The notes below the pieces were generated by a model that was not told where the DNA came from, did not search any database, and worked only from the letters and a program-made list of their open reading frames with translations. Below, piece after piece: positions 1 to 10,517 of a stretch of 64,000 bases of DNA (positions within the stretch are counted from its first letter, which is position 1; each line of letters opens with the position of its first letter). The DNA lies in the NCBI GenBank assembly GCA_032358165.1, contig JAALGY010000031.1, forward strand, positions 1,116,001-1,180,000. Reading direction: 5' to 3'. This stretch comes from Diplosphaera chodatii. Lineage: Eukaryota > Chlorophyta > Trebouxiophyceae > Prasiolales > Stichococcaceae. The position numbers and the translations under genes were made by a program.

Positions 1-1108
1 GACGTGATGAGCACGTTTCCAAACTGGTGCATCAGCTGGGTCGTGCTGGACACTGTGCCTGCTGACAAGCTCCACACATGCTGGCCGCTCTGGCGACTGG
101 GCACCTTGATATGGCCGCCAATGGACAGGAGCGAGCCCTGCCAGGGCACGAGCGCGTGGCCCGCAGTGGGCGGCATCGCAGGCGGCAGCGGCGGCGGCGG
201 CTCGGCGGGGCCGTCTGACGGCGGCGGCGGCAGCGCGCCCCGCGTGCTCGCTGGCCCTGGCGCCCAGGTCATGCTGTCCAGGTCCAGCACCCAGGTGTCA
301 CTCAGGTACCGTCCGCCTGCACAAGGAGTTGCAGCCTCTGTTGAAACATTACCAAACTTCATACGAGTCTTGGTATCATTGCAGTTGTGACTCGATGAAC
401 TCGCATGCAGCAAGACATCTGTCAAGCAGATGCCCGTGATGACGGTGTCCAGCTGCTCCCCGCACCGCTGTTGCCGCCGACAAGGAACATGCGGTTGTAG
501 ACGAGCGCGACCGCATGTTCGTAGCGGGCGGCCGGGCGCCGCTCGCCGCCCACCGCCGGCGCCCTCCAGCTGCCAGCCTGTGCTGCTTCCGCAGCCTCGG
601 GCTCGGCGACACCGTTCGCCTGCACCTGCTCCTGCGGCTGCGCGGCTGCCTGGCTGCCGCCAGACTCGTCGGGGGCCGCTTCGCCGGCGCTGCTGCTGCG
701 CAGCCACCAGTTTGGCTGCAGCATGCAGCAACATGTGAGCTGCGTGCTGCATCAGCGGTCGATGAAGGACTAGTCCACATGCTCCTGGGCGGACAGCACG
801 TGGACGCACCTGCTCCTCCTCCAGGGTGCGGACGAACAGGCGCATCGCCTCCATTGGGGACATGCTGCCGAGGCCCGACCAAGCCTGATGTTTGGCTGAC
901 TCCTCCATATTCCTGTTGCATGCACAGCAACGACGAATTTGCTGAATCTGTCCAAGTGACTGTCGTGAAGCCAGCATGCGACGCTGCGACTGTGACTCAC
1001 CAACCCCATGGCTTGGGGGCGGTGCATGGACCATCATCTGCTTGCCGCTGCAGCCCGTACAGCACCAGCCGCACATCGTCATGCAGGTCGTCCGCTGCAT
1101 CTGCGGGG
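1..1108 (-). CDS. Acyl-CoA-binding protein with kelch repeats (partial)
   Basis: Related to plant ACBP4/ACBP5, which are cytosolic proteins that bind acyl-CoA esters through an N-terminal helical bundle and carry kelch repeats for protein contacts. Read on the minus strand, the exons are about 1001-1108, 810-912, 466-715 and 1-319. The acyl-CoA-binding signature runs across two introns in phase: VRLVLYGLQRQADDGP, then APKPWG, NMEESAKHQAW and LGSMSPMEAMRLFV, then EEEQ joined to PNWW. An acidic Ala/Gln-rich linker follows. Kelch strands come next: RYEHAVALVYNRMFLVGGNS joins GGRYLSDTWVLDLDSMTW, then GHALVPWQGSLLSIGGH. The last exon runs off the window start, so the remaining kelch repeats are missing. 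The first coding exon, with the start codon and first helix, was not found; it should lie above about 1110. The family call is firm; the outer ends are not. Confidence 0.88.
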
Positions 1109-2107
1109 TCCAGGGCAGAAACCGAGGATTATCAAAGCATGCAAAGTGTCTACAACATGAGGCGACCGACGAGGTGCACAAGGTGCCAAAAGCATTTGAA
1201 TGTGTCAGCCAGACTGCGCAGCATAAAGATGCCTTGGCGCGACTGCACCTGAGTTCGCGTACTTAACAGCGACGTGGTACTTGTCTGGGTATGGGAGAGT
1301 GCAGGTAGCGCCTGCGCCATTCTCAGGATTGGGTGCCTGCAATGGAGCGGGAAGGTGCACATGCGCACATGGCGTGCTGCCGCTTTGGTGTGCAATAGTC
1401 CCCCAGGGCTACCCTTCAAAACGACAGTACCTTTGCAAGGGCAACGTTGTACCCGCTGGACCTTACAAGCGATGACAGGCAAGACTGCTTTAGACTGCAG
1501 ACTGGTTGATCAGATGCTCACCATCGCACGGTCGCCACTCCCAGCTCGCTGTCGGCTTGAGAGGCACAGGATCTGTTGTGTTTGATGTTATGCTGAAGAG
1601 TTGTTGAGATTGTGCTAGCAGAGCTGAGGCGTTGTTGAGGTGCGTTCGCTCAGATCGAAGATCACCGAAAGGCGTACAGCCCGATGGCCAACAATTTGCA
1701 GCAGCTTTGACCGCAGTCTCATCTGCGAGCATCCACGCTGACAAAATTGTGTGCAAGCGTTCGAAACCGCTTGCAAGCATGCAAAGTTGCAAACTGTGCA
1801 ACATTATAATAAATCCAGGTCATGCTGAACTGTCGGCAGGAGCAATATCTCAGGTCATTCTGCAGTCTAATCGTGTCCCTCATCATAAGAGCACGAAAGA
1901 AGCAACAACCCTCTAGGTGGTCCAGTTGAGCGAGCAAACGCACGGCCATTGAGCGCTGTTGCCATCAGAGTCTGCCGACGCCTGCGCCACATTCTTTCTG
2001 AAGTTTTGACGGCTTCAGGAACGACGCCTACCACGAACAAATAGTACGGCAGAGTGCAGTCTGCAGCAGGTTGGAGAGAGTGTTGGCAAGCTGAGCAGAC
2101 GCATCAC
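1109..2107. other. Gap between divergent genes (ACBP-kelch and DUF2062-like)
   Basis: Head-to-head interval. It should hold the missing 5' exon and promoter of the ACBP-kelch gene and the promoter and leader of the DUF2062-like gene. The open frames here have no recognisable family and no convincing splice partners. Confidence 0.4.
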
Positions 2108-3024
2108 ATGGAGCGTGTCAAGACTTGGTTCAAGCACAAGGTGTGTCGGCACCAAGCAGTGGATGAGCATGAACTTGCAATATGCTATCGTGCTGGGCGT
2201 TGCGACTGAGTTTCGACCGGGCCGCTGCAGGTTCTTGAACCAGGCATAGAGTACATCAAGAGTGGCGCTGAACCAAACACCCTAGCCGCATCCGCGTCAG
2301 CAGGCTTCTGCAATGGGCTCTGCCCAGTACTAGGTGACTTCCTGTGAAAATGACTGTGATGCCATATGAGTTCCCAACATCGGAGCTCAAGATCGAGTTT
2401 TGGATCTGCTACCGGGCAGGTGTCAGCGCTGGGCTGACATGCCTCCTCATTCTGGCGTCAAGGGGAGCCCTGCATGGCCCAATGGCGCTGCTGGCGAACT
2501 TCATATCAGTCCCAGTCGAGGCGAGTCGCAGCAGCACTCCTGCATAGTGCTGGCGCTGCATTGTTGATATTTGCCACATGCTGTAGGGATGCACTCGGGA
2601 GTCGTTTGACCTTGATGTGTCGGACCTCTGCCTGCAGCTTGCACTCATATTGCCATACATGCGGCTGGGCGAGTGGATCACGGGCTCGCCACGTGTGGAG
2701 CTGAAACCGGTCGGCATCACGGACCTGTTCAAGCATGGCTCAGGCGGTAGACATCTGATCAGCTCAACCCCATTGACATTTGCTGGTTTGCATGCAGTGT
2801 CTTCGCCATCTGAAGGCATCGTCTTCATTAGCTGCCGCCTGACGGACGTGCTAGTCTTTGCTAGGGGCAGCGCGGCAATGCTGTGTCTCACTACTGCAGA
2901 TCTGCTGCGATCAGTCGGATGCGCCTTGCTGGCGTGGGTGCTGACATGGCCGCTGCTGGCCGGCGGGCTGTACTTTGCCCTGGCTCCCGCCTTCCAGATC
3001 CTGCGCCGCAAGTACGCCACCTGA
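2108..3024 (+). CDS. Small DUF2062-like membrane protein
   Basis: Five exons close in phase: 2108-2140, 2231-2333, 2420-2520, 2638-2746 and 2900-3024. They give a protein of about 156 residues starting MERVKTWFKHK. It resembles the DUF2062 family, small integral membrane proteins of unknown function. The hallmark is a Pro/Gly helix: SGAEPNTLAASASAGFCNG, then LCPVLG. A hydrophobic segment GLTCLLILASRGALHG follows, then LANFISVPVE joined to LALILPYMRLGEWITG. A C-terminal helix VGCALLAWVLTWPLLAGG precedes the basic end ILRRKYAT. The third intron (2521-2637) has a GC donor, GAG|GCGAGT, and phase requires it. No targeting peptide is evident. The family assignment is by eye from the spacing of the conserved helix and the LGEW motif. 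Confidence 0.75.
2521..2637 (+). other. GC-AG intron in the DUF2062-like gene
   Basis: The donor is GAG|GCGAGT and the acceptor is CCTGCAG|CTT. The exons join in phase 0 as ...VPVE/LALILP..., matching the continuous helix expected in the family. No GT donor nearby keeps the frame. Confidence 0.75.
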
Positions 3025-4169
3025 ACACTGTGGGCCTCCATCACAAAACCACAGTGATCTTCGCACGGTGACAATGCGGCCTTCTGTGGCACATACATGC
3101 TGGCTAGTGTTCGTTGCTGCTGTCCTGGCGCCACAACATGGCACCTGGAGCCACACTGTACTGTGGCTCAAGTGCTGCATCCATCGGTCCGATGGCTATA
3201 ATTGTAAGTTGTGAACCCAACTTTGAGCAGCACAAGCCTGCTGATGGCTCAGAAGGCAGTCTGCACACCATCCCTCATGCTTGTAGGTACATGCATACCA
3301 GAGGCAGCGAGGCGGAGCTGGATATGCTGCCAAACAGTGATGCCAGGGCGGCAGCAGAGAACAGCTCACTGCACAGTGTACCGCTACTGCCTGTGGCAGG
3401 TGTCTCAAGCGATGGATCAGGTGACCCGCTCATGACAGTGGGTGTCTGGTGTGGCACGTGCAGTGCTCGTGGTGCGCACAACGCTCATGCCAAAATCGGG
3501 GTGTTTTCAACTCCTCAAAATCCTTGTTTATGTGCTGTCAACAGTGACAAGCGTCGCAAGTAGGAGATCATCATCTGGCGGCAACCCTGTTGAGTGGAAA
3601 TGACGCCCTCGTATGCCCTCTACCACTGGCTTAGCATCAGCCTGGTTCAGACAACACGCTGGTGCTCAGGCTGTCATGTTACGACAGATGATTTGCAGCG
3701 TGTGTGCCGATAACAACAAGGCTCTTGCACCTGCGAAAAGCTCGTAAAGATGCTTTTTGACAGACCAGCAAGTCGGCCAAAACCAGCAAGTCAGACGAAA
3801 CCTTGATCATGCCCTCTCACTGCATCTCCCTTTACAGTTGTCAAAAGTTCATGTCTGAGCCTCCACCGCCCTCACGGACGCCATCCTGGCCCCTGTCAAG
3901 CAGTGTCATATTCGTAACATTGTCGGTCGGGCACTGACTACAGCATTCGAACAGCTCATATGCATGCACACCGAACTGTGATATTGGCATGACTAAGCCA
4001 AAGGCGCTCACCCCGTGCCTCTATCAAGCTCACCAGGCGCAAAGCCCCGCCGGTGCCTTCTATGCCTGAGGATCCATGACTGCCTTTCATGAGTCAAGTG
4101 CCCTTCATGACACGTTGATAGACATGCGTCCCACTCTTATGATCATTCAGGAAGCTGGGCAAAGCGCCA
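3025..4169. other. Convergent intergenic region with a candidate poly(A) signal
   Basis: Lies between the 3' ends of the DUF2062-like gene (+) and the next gene (-). A TGTAA pentamer, the usual chlorophyte poly(A) signal, is at 3203-3207, 179 bases after the stop. The open frames (for example 3114-3563) have no recognisable family or splice pattern. Nothing else identified. Confidence 0.45.
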
Positions 4170-5621
4170 TCACCTGTGAACAGTCTGCAAGCCGTGGGGG
4201 TCGTCACTGTCAGGGTCATGACCTGCCCACTCCTCTTGCTTTCTGCCGCTGCTGCTGCTGGCAGCACTGCTGCCGAAGAAATCATCCGACAGCCCCAGCG
4301 CATCAGGCTGCGCTTGCGCTGCCGGCTCCTGGCCTGTACATGATCATCAAAGCTGCTGGCAACCATGACACCCACAACTTTGCCCAGCACAGGATGGTTG
4401 TGTGGCCGCAATCTGGGTCAAAAGCTGGTTGAAGGCGAGCCAGACCACTGGGTTGAAGGGTCTTGCCTGTTTGGCGGCGGGGTGGTGGTGCAGTCTGTAG
4501 CGGCGTGTCCCCGATCAACATGCCACCCGGTCTCTGGGCTGCTGACCGCTTGGCATCAGTGTTGGCGCTGAAGTCTGTGCCAACTGATGCATCCACTCCT
4601 GCATGCTGATGCGCCTGCGACCAGTTCACAGTGCGGCATGTTGCATTGGCAGCGCACCGCTCTAAATTCCCTACAGCAGACAGTAAGCGCAGCCAGGTGC
4701 AGGGCACCGTGGCAACATGCAGTCGTCGTGTGCTGCACAGCAAGGGACTTGCCCGCTGCATCGCCGCAACGGCAGCCATGCTTGGCATCGCCTGCCCATC
4801 GCCGCCTTTAGGCATTGGGGGTACAGCATGCAGCAGCCGGCTGTCTGGAGCCTGCGTGGACATGCTCCTGACCATGAGGGGTGAGCTCCACATTTGGACA
4901 CTGATGACATGTAGTGGCTGCTTGTTCATCAGGGGCAGCCCACTGGTGGCACCTTCTCTCGCAGGATCGCAGCCGCCTCGACACCCATAGGTGTTGGCAG
5001 CGCCACGATCTTCTCCAGGCACCGCTCCTTGATGCCGCGGATGCCGATCTGAGTGCCGACATAGCAGCCCGCCGTCATGGATATGAACTTGCCCCACCTG
5101 CACACTCAGTGGCAACAGCAGTCAGGTGGCATCAGATGCGGTGTGCATCAGCAATGCACAGCAGCGGCCTGTTGCCCCCAGAAAGCAGAGCCTCATGCAG
5201 AGACACATGGTGAGTGCATATGATGTACTGACCTGGTGCTGTTGGGCACCTGCCGTGCCACCACATACCCAGCTGCTGCACCGCCGCCACACCACGTCAG
5301 GAGGCGCCTGCCGATCTCTGTGGTAGCAGTGCTATGAATTATACGAAGTACGTCCTGTCCGGGAACACTGAGGCACTGCGATGATCCATCAATATGGATG
5401 TAAGGTCGCACAAGGCGCACCAGAGCTGCAGTCGGTAAAAGCCTTCTTCTCCTGCGGGCATGTGGAAGGCATTCGAAGATTTGAAGCGAGTAGAGTTCGT
5501 CCCACGATGTGTCGCACAAGCATGTACATCCATGCATGACCGCACCATAGGTATTGGTGCTACACACCTGCTCGTTGATCTTATAGTTCGTGCGGCGGAG
5601 CGTCTCTGACAGCCTCTGCAT
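4170..5621 (-). CDS. Unrecognised small protein, probably membrane-associated
   Basis: I do not recognise the family. The start is ATG at 5619-5621, giving MQRLSETLRRTNYKINEQ and a clean donor (exon 5568-5621). A later exon, about 5254 to 5320, reads EIGRRLLTWCGGGAAAGYVV, a glycine/alanine-rich segment like a membrane hairpin. It joins exon 4953-5097, which reads WGKFISMTAGCYVGTQIGI and then RGIKERCLEKIVALPTP. The phase of this join requires a GC donor (CG|GCAGGT at 5253). The last exon, 4170-4333, is a Ser/Asp-rich tail containing DALGLSDDFFGSS and ending LQTVHR. Exons between 4333 and 4953 and between 5320 and 5568 are unresolved. The short N-terminal helix, the Gly-rich hydrophobic centre and the acidic tail suggest a small organelle or ER membrane protein, but that is a guess. 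Confidence 0.5.
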
Positions 5622-6495
5622 GATATGTCAACAGGGGATCATCCGATCAGCCAGTTGATGTGGCATTGCCCTGTAACATGTTTGCAGATGCGCAGATGCG
5701 CAGGCACATATGCAGTGTCGCAAACCTGGAAAACATGTTGGGCCGTACGCCCGTCATCAGTTTCGAAAAGCATGCAGTTACAATACAACTCAAGCACGAC
5801 ACTCGACTTCCACCGTGTGTATGTGCAGTTTACAAGTCAACCGCGTACCCGTGTACCAATAAACGCAAATGAAAGCACTTGCACCAAGGGATGCTCAGCT
5901 CTTTGTGCTGACTGTGCACTGGCAGATGGCGAACTCGATGGCAAATGCTGTGATGGCCCTGAGCTTTGCACCGTGTAGTTGTAAGCAGATGCACGGAACA
6001 ATCATCAAACACTCCTCACGTCGCGGGCTGCACCCTGATGGTGCCGAGGGGCTTGGCACGTGGCAGCAGGTGCATGCTGCTGGAAGCTGATGCAATGCCT
6101 GGAAGTCTTACAGTGACACTGATGGTGTTGCCCTGACAGCAGCAAGACAACGCCCGCATCATGGAGACACTGCGAAGGGAGCACATGGAGGAGGATGAGG
6201 TGAGAGCACAGCATGCAGGCTACAACATGCAACATGTCGGCCAACCCGCCCGGGCAGCCTGCGCCACCAGACCCTAGTCCTCGCCTCCGTAGTCTACTAG
6301 CGACATACCGCCTGTCACATCAACCGTGCCTGCAGGCGATGGACACATACAAGGGCAAAGCCATCAGCTCTGCATTAAGCCATGCCACTTGATTACTCCA
6401 CAGCAACCAATCCCTGGTGAGACCATTTGCAGAACACCCACCCCGCCGCAGCCTGTAAGGTCTGCCTGCAGAACCCGAGGCAGCACTGGGACAAG
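5622..6495. other. Intergenic region between two minus-strand genes
   Basis: Holds the promoter and leader of the unrecognised gene below 5621 and the 3' UTR of the KHDC4-like gene, whose stop is at 6496. A reverse-strand TGTAA is present (TTACA on the plus strand at about 6108). No convincing coding exon. Confidence 0.4.
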
Positions 6496-9400
6496 TCAGC
6501 TTGCTGCTTCACCTGCGCTGCTCCGAGGGGGCCGGGGCGGGGGCGGCCCCATGCCCCCGGGCGCGCGGGGCGGCGGTGGCCCCATGCTGCCCTGCGCAAC
6601 AGGCTGCGGCGGCCCCATCGGCTGCTGCTGTGGTCCCTGCTGTGGCCCAGCCTCCAAGCCCTGCGGCGAATGCTGCTGTGGCTGCGGCTGCTGCTGCGGC
6701 TGCTGCTGCTGCTGCTGCTGTTGTTGGTAGGGGTTCACCTGCGGCACATGAGAAGGGGTGCGGCCCCAAACAACCATCAGTGGGGCCAGGATGGTTGTAT
6801 GGAACAGCAATGTCTCAGCCCCATGAGAAGTGGCTGCATGCCCTGCAGCAGTAAAGAAAATGTTCACGTTCAGTCTCCAGACAAGGAGTGGGCCTGGAGG
6901 CGCGTGGTGGCTACCTGCGGGCCTGGGGCACTGGACCCGCCCTCCTTGAACTCCCGGAAGCGGCGCTTTGGCGGCGGCGGCTGCTGCTCGCCGCCGCCAG
7001 GCTGCTGGCTCGGGTACCCGCCCTGCGGCTGCGCAGGGCCGCCGTGCGCGCCGTAAGGCCGTGGCGGTCCGCCCTGCTGGCTGTAGGGGGGCGGCTGTCC
7101 ATAGGACCCCGGTTGGGGCTGGCCGCCTGGGGGCGGGTAGTAGGGCGCGCCGGCACCGGTGGGCGGCGGGTAGTAGCCAGCCGGTGCAGGCGGCCGGCCA
7201 TAGGGCGCCGGCTGCTGGCCATAGGCACCTGGCGGCGGCTGGCCGTATGTTGCAGGCGCATATGGCTGTGGCGGGTAGCCGGAGGGCTGCCCGGGTTGCG
7301 GTGGGTACTGCGCAGGCGGCGGGTGCCCGGGCTGCGGCTGATACTGCCCCAAAGGTGGCTGCTGCCCAGCAGGCGGTGCGCCGCTGGCTGCGGGAGGCGC
7401 TCCAGCGCCCGGCAAGCTCGGCGGCATGCCGTAGGCGCCACCAGCTGGAGGTGGATACCCATTGCTGGCGGGGGCTTGGCCTGCGCACATGAGAGAGAGA
7501 CCAGAAGATGAAGCACCACAACGCACGCCATCCATCCTTGCAGCTCAGTTGCAAAAAGCATGTGCAAGTAACATGTCAGGCGTCGAACTGCCAGAAGTGC
7601 AGCTGAAACATACCTGCGGCAGCTGGAGGCGCCCCGTAAGGCGTTGGCGCGCCACCGTACGGCTGCTGTGGCGCTGGCGGGGCAGCGCCATACCCTGGGT
7701 GGGGCGGCGCGCCATACGGGCCTGGCTGCTGGTATGGAGACCAGCCTACAGCACGCAGGCAGCATGATGTCAGCGAGTAGAGGGGCTTGTCACAACACGC
7801 TGTGATGTGATGCGAAGTGGTGGTAGGCAGGCCGACAGTGGCTGTGCAGCTGCCAGGGAATTGGCGCCCCACCGCTGGGTGCAGCCGGCTGGGTTGGCTG
7901 TGGCGGCGGTCCAAATCGGGGCGCCGGCGAGCTGACCGGGGCACCGGGGTGCTCCTTCTGGAAGTCGCCCTTCACTGTGTCGATGAGGTTCTGGGCCAGC
8001 CTGCAGTGACAGGAGACAGGAATCTCTGGCACTAGCCCAAACCTGATGTGGTGTGAATTCTGGCAGCAGAGCGTTTCTCGTGATGGGACAAGACTAGCGC
8101 TACAAACATGGTCATCCTCGTTTAGGGAACCTTGAGGAGACAGTGTCCAAGCTGCTACCCTCATGCTGCAAGCGAAAAGTGACATCATCGAATGCAGGAA
8201 GATGGCCTTCAACAGGAACATGAAAGAGCATAAGGAGCGCACGACTGCGCTTCAGCAAGCTTGTCCGCCGCCTGTGCCGTAATCAAGACGTGTAGAGGCT
8301 CGCTGCAACCGGGAGAAGCGGTGTCACTCAGTCCGCCAGTGTTGGTCACAATGTGGTTGGCCTTTGCCACAAGCACGTAGAGTTGGGACCACATAAAGCT
8401 ACTCTCGCAGGTGCGCACCTCTCAGCCTGTCCAGACCCTCGGCCCCGCAGCTGCAGTGTAGTTGATGTCTCCTTGGAGATGTGATCAAAGTATGCAGACC
8501 CTGCGGCGGATGAAACATAATGCCAGTGTGTGCCACAATGCATGATGATGTGCTCAACATCTGCTGCGAGTCAGAGTATGCAGGCACACTGCAGTGGAAG
8601 GGGTGGCCGATTGCAGACCATTGACTATGTTTCGTGCAACTAAGCTGACCTGGGCCTTGGAGTCGTGATGCCAGATTGAAGGCTGGTGGTGCCTCAAAGC
8701 CCGTGAACAGGCTGACCATGTGCGCAGACGCTGCAGGACCGCCTGGGGGCGGAGCAACATATTGGCCTGCTGGCGGTGGCACAGAGGCCAGGTGAGCTGG
8801 GGGCGGGGCTGCATTATAGCTTGGCGGGGGTGCGGCATTGTAGATGGACGGCTCTCTTGGCTGCAGCCGCTCGCCACGTATCAGAGTGTGGATGTCAGCC
8901 ACTGCCGACGCGACCGCCGCGCGCTTAGCAGCCTCGGTCTGCGGTGATGCAGTCGCCATGGTGACTGACCAGGGGCAGCGCCTGGACCCAGAGTCAGCCT
9001 AACAGCCACGCACTCGTAATAGATGCTTGCCTGTTGTAATTTGATGGCTGAACACAATCCAAGGCGTCACTCACTGGCAGGTCTGAGCCGGGTACGACGC
9101 GTAGGAACAGTGGCTTTTCCTTCTCATCTGGCGGTGCGCCGGGGGCATGGTAGCGGCCCTTGTTGACGATGCCAGTGCGCGTGCGCCGCTGTATCTCCTC
9201 CTGCAGGGATGCACACAAAGTTGCATGAAACAGCAGCACCAGCTGTTGATACCATGCACCTGGACAGATTATCCCAACTGTATATGATGTGCCGGCAACA
9301 GTTGGTACTGTGCATGCTGCCCTCCCTGCTGACATCTGCAGCAGTACAGCAGACTGCATGAGGGCCTCACCTGCGTCGTGCGCTTGGTGAGCAGATAGCG

Positions 9401-10035
9401 GACATTTGGTGGCGCATCGTTGATGACGACGTCCTGGCCATACTCTGGCAGTTCCTCCGATGCCAGCGTGATGCTGAGACCCAGCGCTTTGGCCTTTGCT
9501 GGCGGCAGCATACCTCTCGCCAGGAGATCCTGTGTGCACAAGAAATCACTCTCATGAGTATGATTTCCCAACTTGATGTGCACGCGCCATAGGCGCCTTC
9601 GGCATGCTGCGCCCGGCTATGACCAAGGCGCCCTTATCACGTTGCACTGTGTCTGCCTCATGCAATGCCAGACATACCCTGTTGATCTTCTCCATCGCCG
9701 CGGCAGCACCAGCCTGAGCACGTGCAATGATGTCACCTGCCAGCGGCTGGCCGGGCTTGAACTCGGACTTTGCCTATGGGAGGGCCGGCGCAGGCGCTGC
9801 CGCTGCCTGCTGGACAAGCCCCTGCCGAAAGGTAAGGGTTTTATGTTTGAGCTAACCTTTCTTATTTGGCATACACGACACATATATGAAACTGGCTGAG
9901 AATTACCTGCCCTGTCACCAGCCCGACGTATTGGGCCGGCGTGCTGGCGCCAGAGCCAATGCCAGCACGGCCTGGCCCAACAGCAGCGGTGCCCGCCGGC
10001 GCAGCGACGTCCCATTTGCGCTTCTTTCTCTCCAT
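6496..10035 (-). CDS. KHDC4-like KH-domain RNA-binding protein
   Basis: Homologue of KHDC4 (BLOM7), a splicing-linked RNA-binding protein with two KH-like domains. Eleven exons close exactly to 669 codons: 9907-10035, 9678-9773, 9371-9529, 9075-9200, 8650-8938, 8419-8500, 8246-8302, 7873-8000, 7614-7745, 6915-7480 and 6496-6738. The start MERKKRKWDVAAP is a basic, nuclear-type leader. KH1 includes VRYLLTKRTTQEEIQRRT, GIVNKGRY and KPLFLRVVPG. KH2 includes FEAPPAFNLASRLQGPG, SAYFDHISKETST, LQLRGRGSG and PLHVLITAQ, ending LAQNLIDTVKGDF. The C-terminal 300 residues or so are Pro/Gly/Tyr-rich, then a glutamine run (about 6671-6726), then MGPPPPR repeats. The KHDC4 order is kept but the tail is expanded. 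The gene shares a 482-base head-to-head spacer with ATG7. Confidence 0.93.
6671..6726 (-). repeat. CTG/CAG trinucleotide run encoding polyglutamine
   Basis: An imperfect CTG run on the plus strand encodes an uninterrupted glutamine stretch followed by PQQQPQPQQ in the last exon of the KHDC4-like gene. It is likely to vary in length between isolates. Confidence 0.85.
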
Positions 10036-10517
10036 GCTGGCTCAGGCTGTGGCCGCGGTCCTCTCACAGCGTTTGGCCAGCAAGCAGATAGTGATTTGCC
10101 TGCAGTGCCTGCTTATTTGACGCCCCAGCATGCAGCAGCCCGGGACGCTATTATATTCTGGCAACAGGTCTGAGGTGGGCGATGAGCAGGTCCGTATCAC
10201 GCTGCGATGCTGACAGGAGTGGGGGAGCCCGCAGATTGTCCATTGTCGCCTCTCGCCTGGGCCTGGAAGCAGGAAGCGCTATGCAACACCCGAGACCCTC
10301 ACATGCACTTCGAAGCTTGCTGGCTGATGCACGGTGCGCCAGCAGACTCCTCCTGGACAAGTCGCAGCAGCAAGTGTGGTGCGCTGGAGGCCGGGCATCG
10401 AAGGTTGCACACCGGGCAGCGTCGGCTGTGTTGCTACTGGTGTCTTGGAACAAACGACACCGAAACTGTCAGCTACAGTCAAAGTGTCGGGCAGCATTGC
10501 GACAGACTTGACACGCA
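10036..10517. promoter_or_regulatory. Divergent promoter between the KHDC4-like gene and ATG7
   Basis: A 482-base spacer between two start codons facing away from each other. Both promoters and 5' leaders must lie here. I see no TATA box I would defend. Confidence 0.5.

Noticed and set aside
2409..3134. A 241-codon minus-strand frame over the DUF2062-like gene
   Set aside because: The plus strand has five phase-closing exons with a recognisable family pattern; the minus frame has none.
6427..7520. Several long open frames on both strands over the proline-rich exon of the KHDC4-like gene
   Set aside because: Same cause: GC-rich repeats leave all frames open. Only one frame joins the flanking exons in phase.
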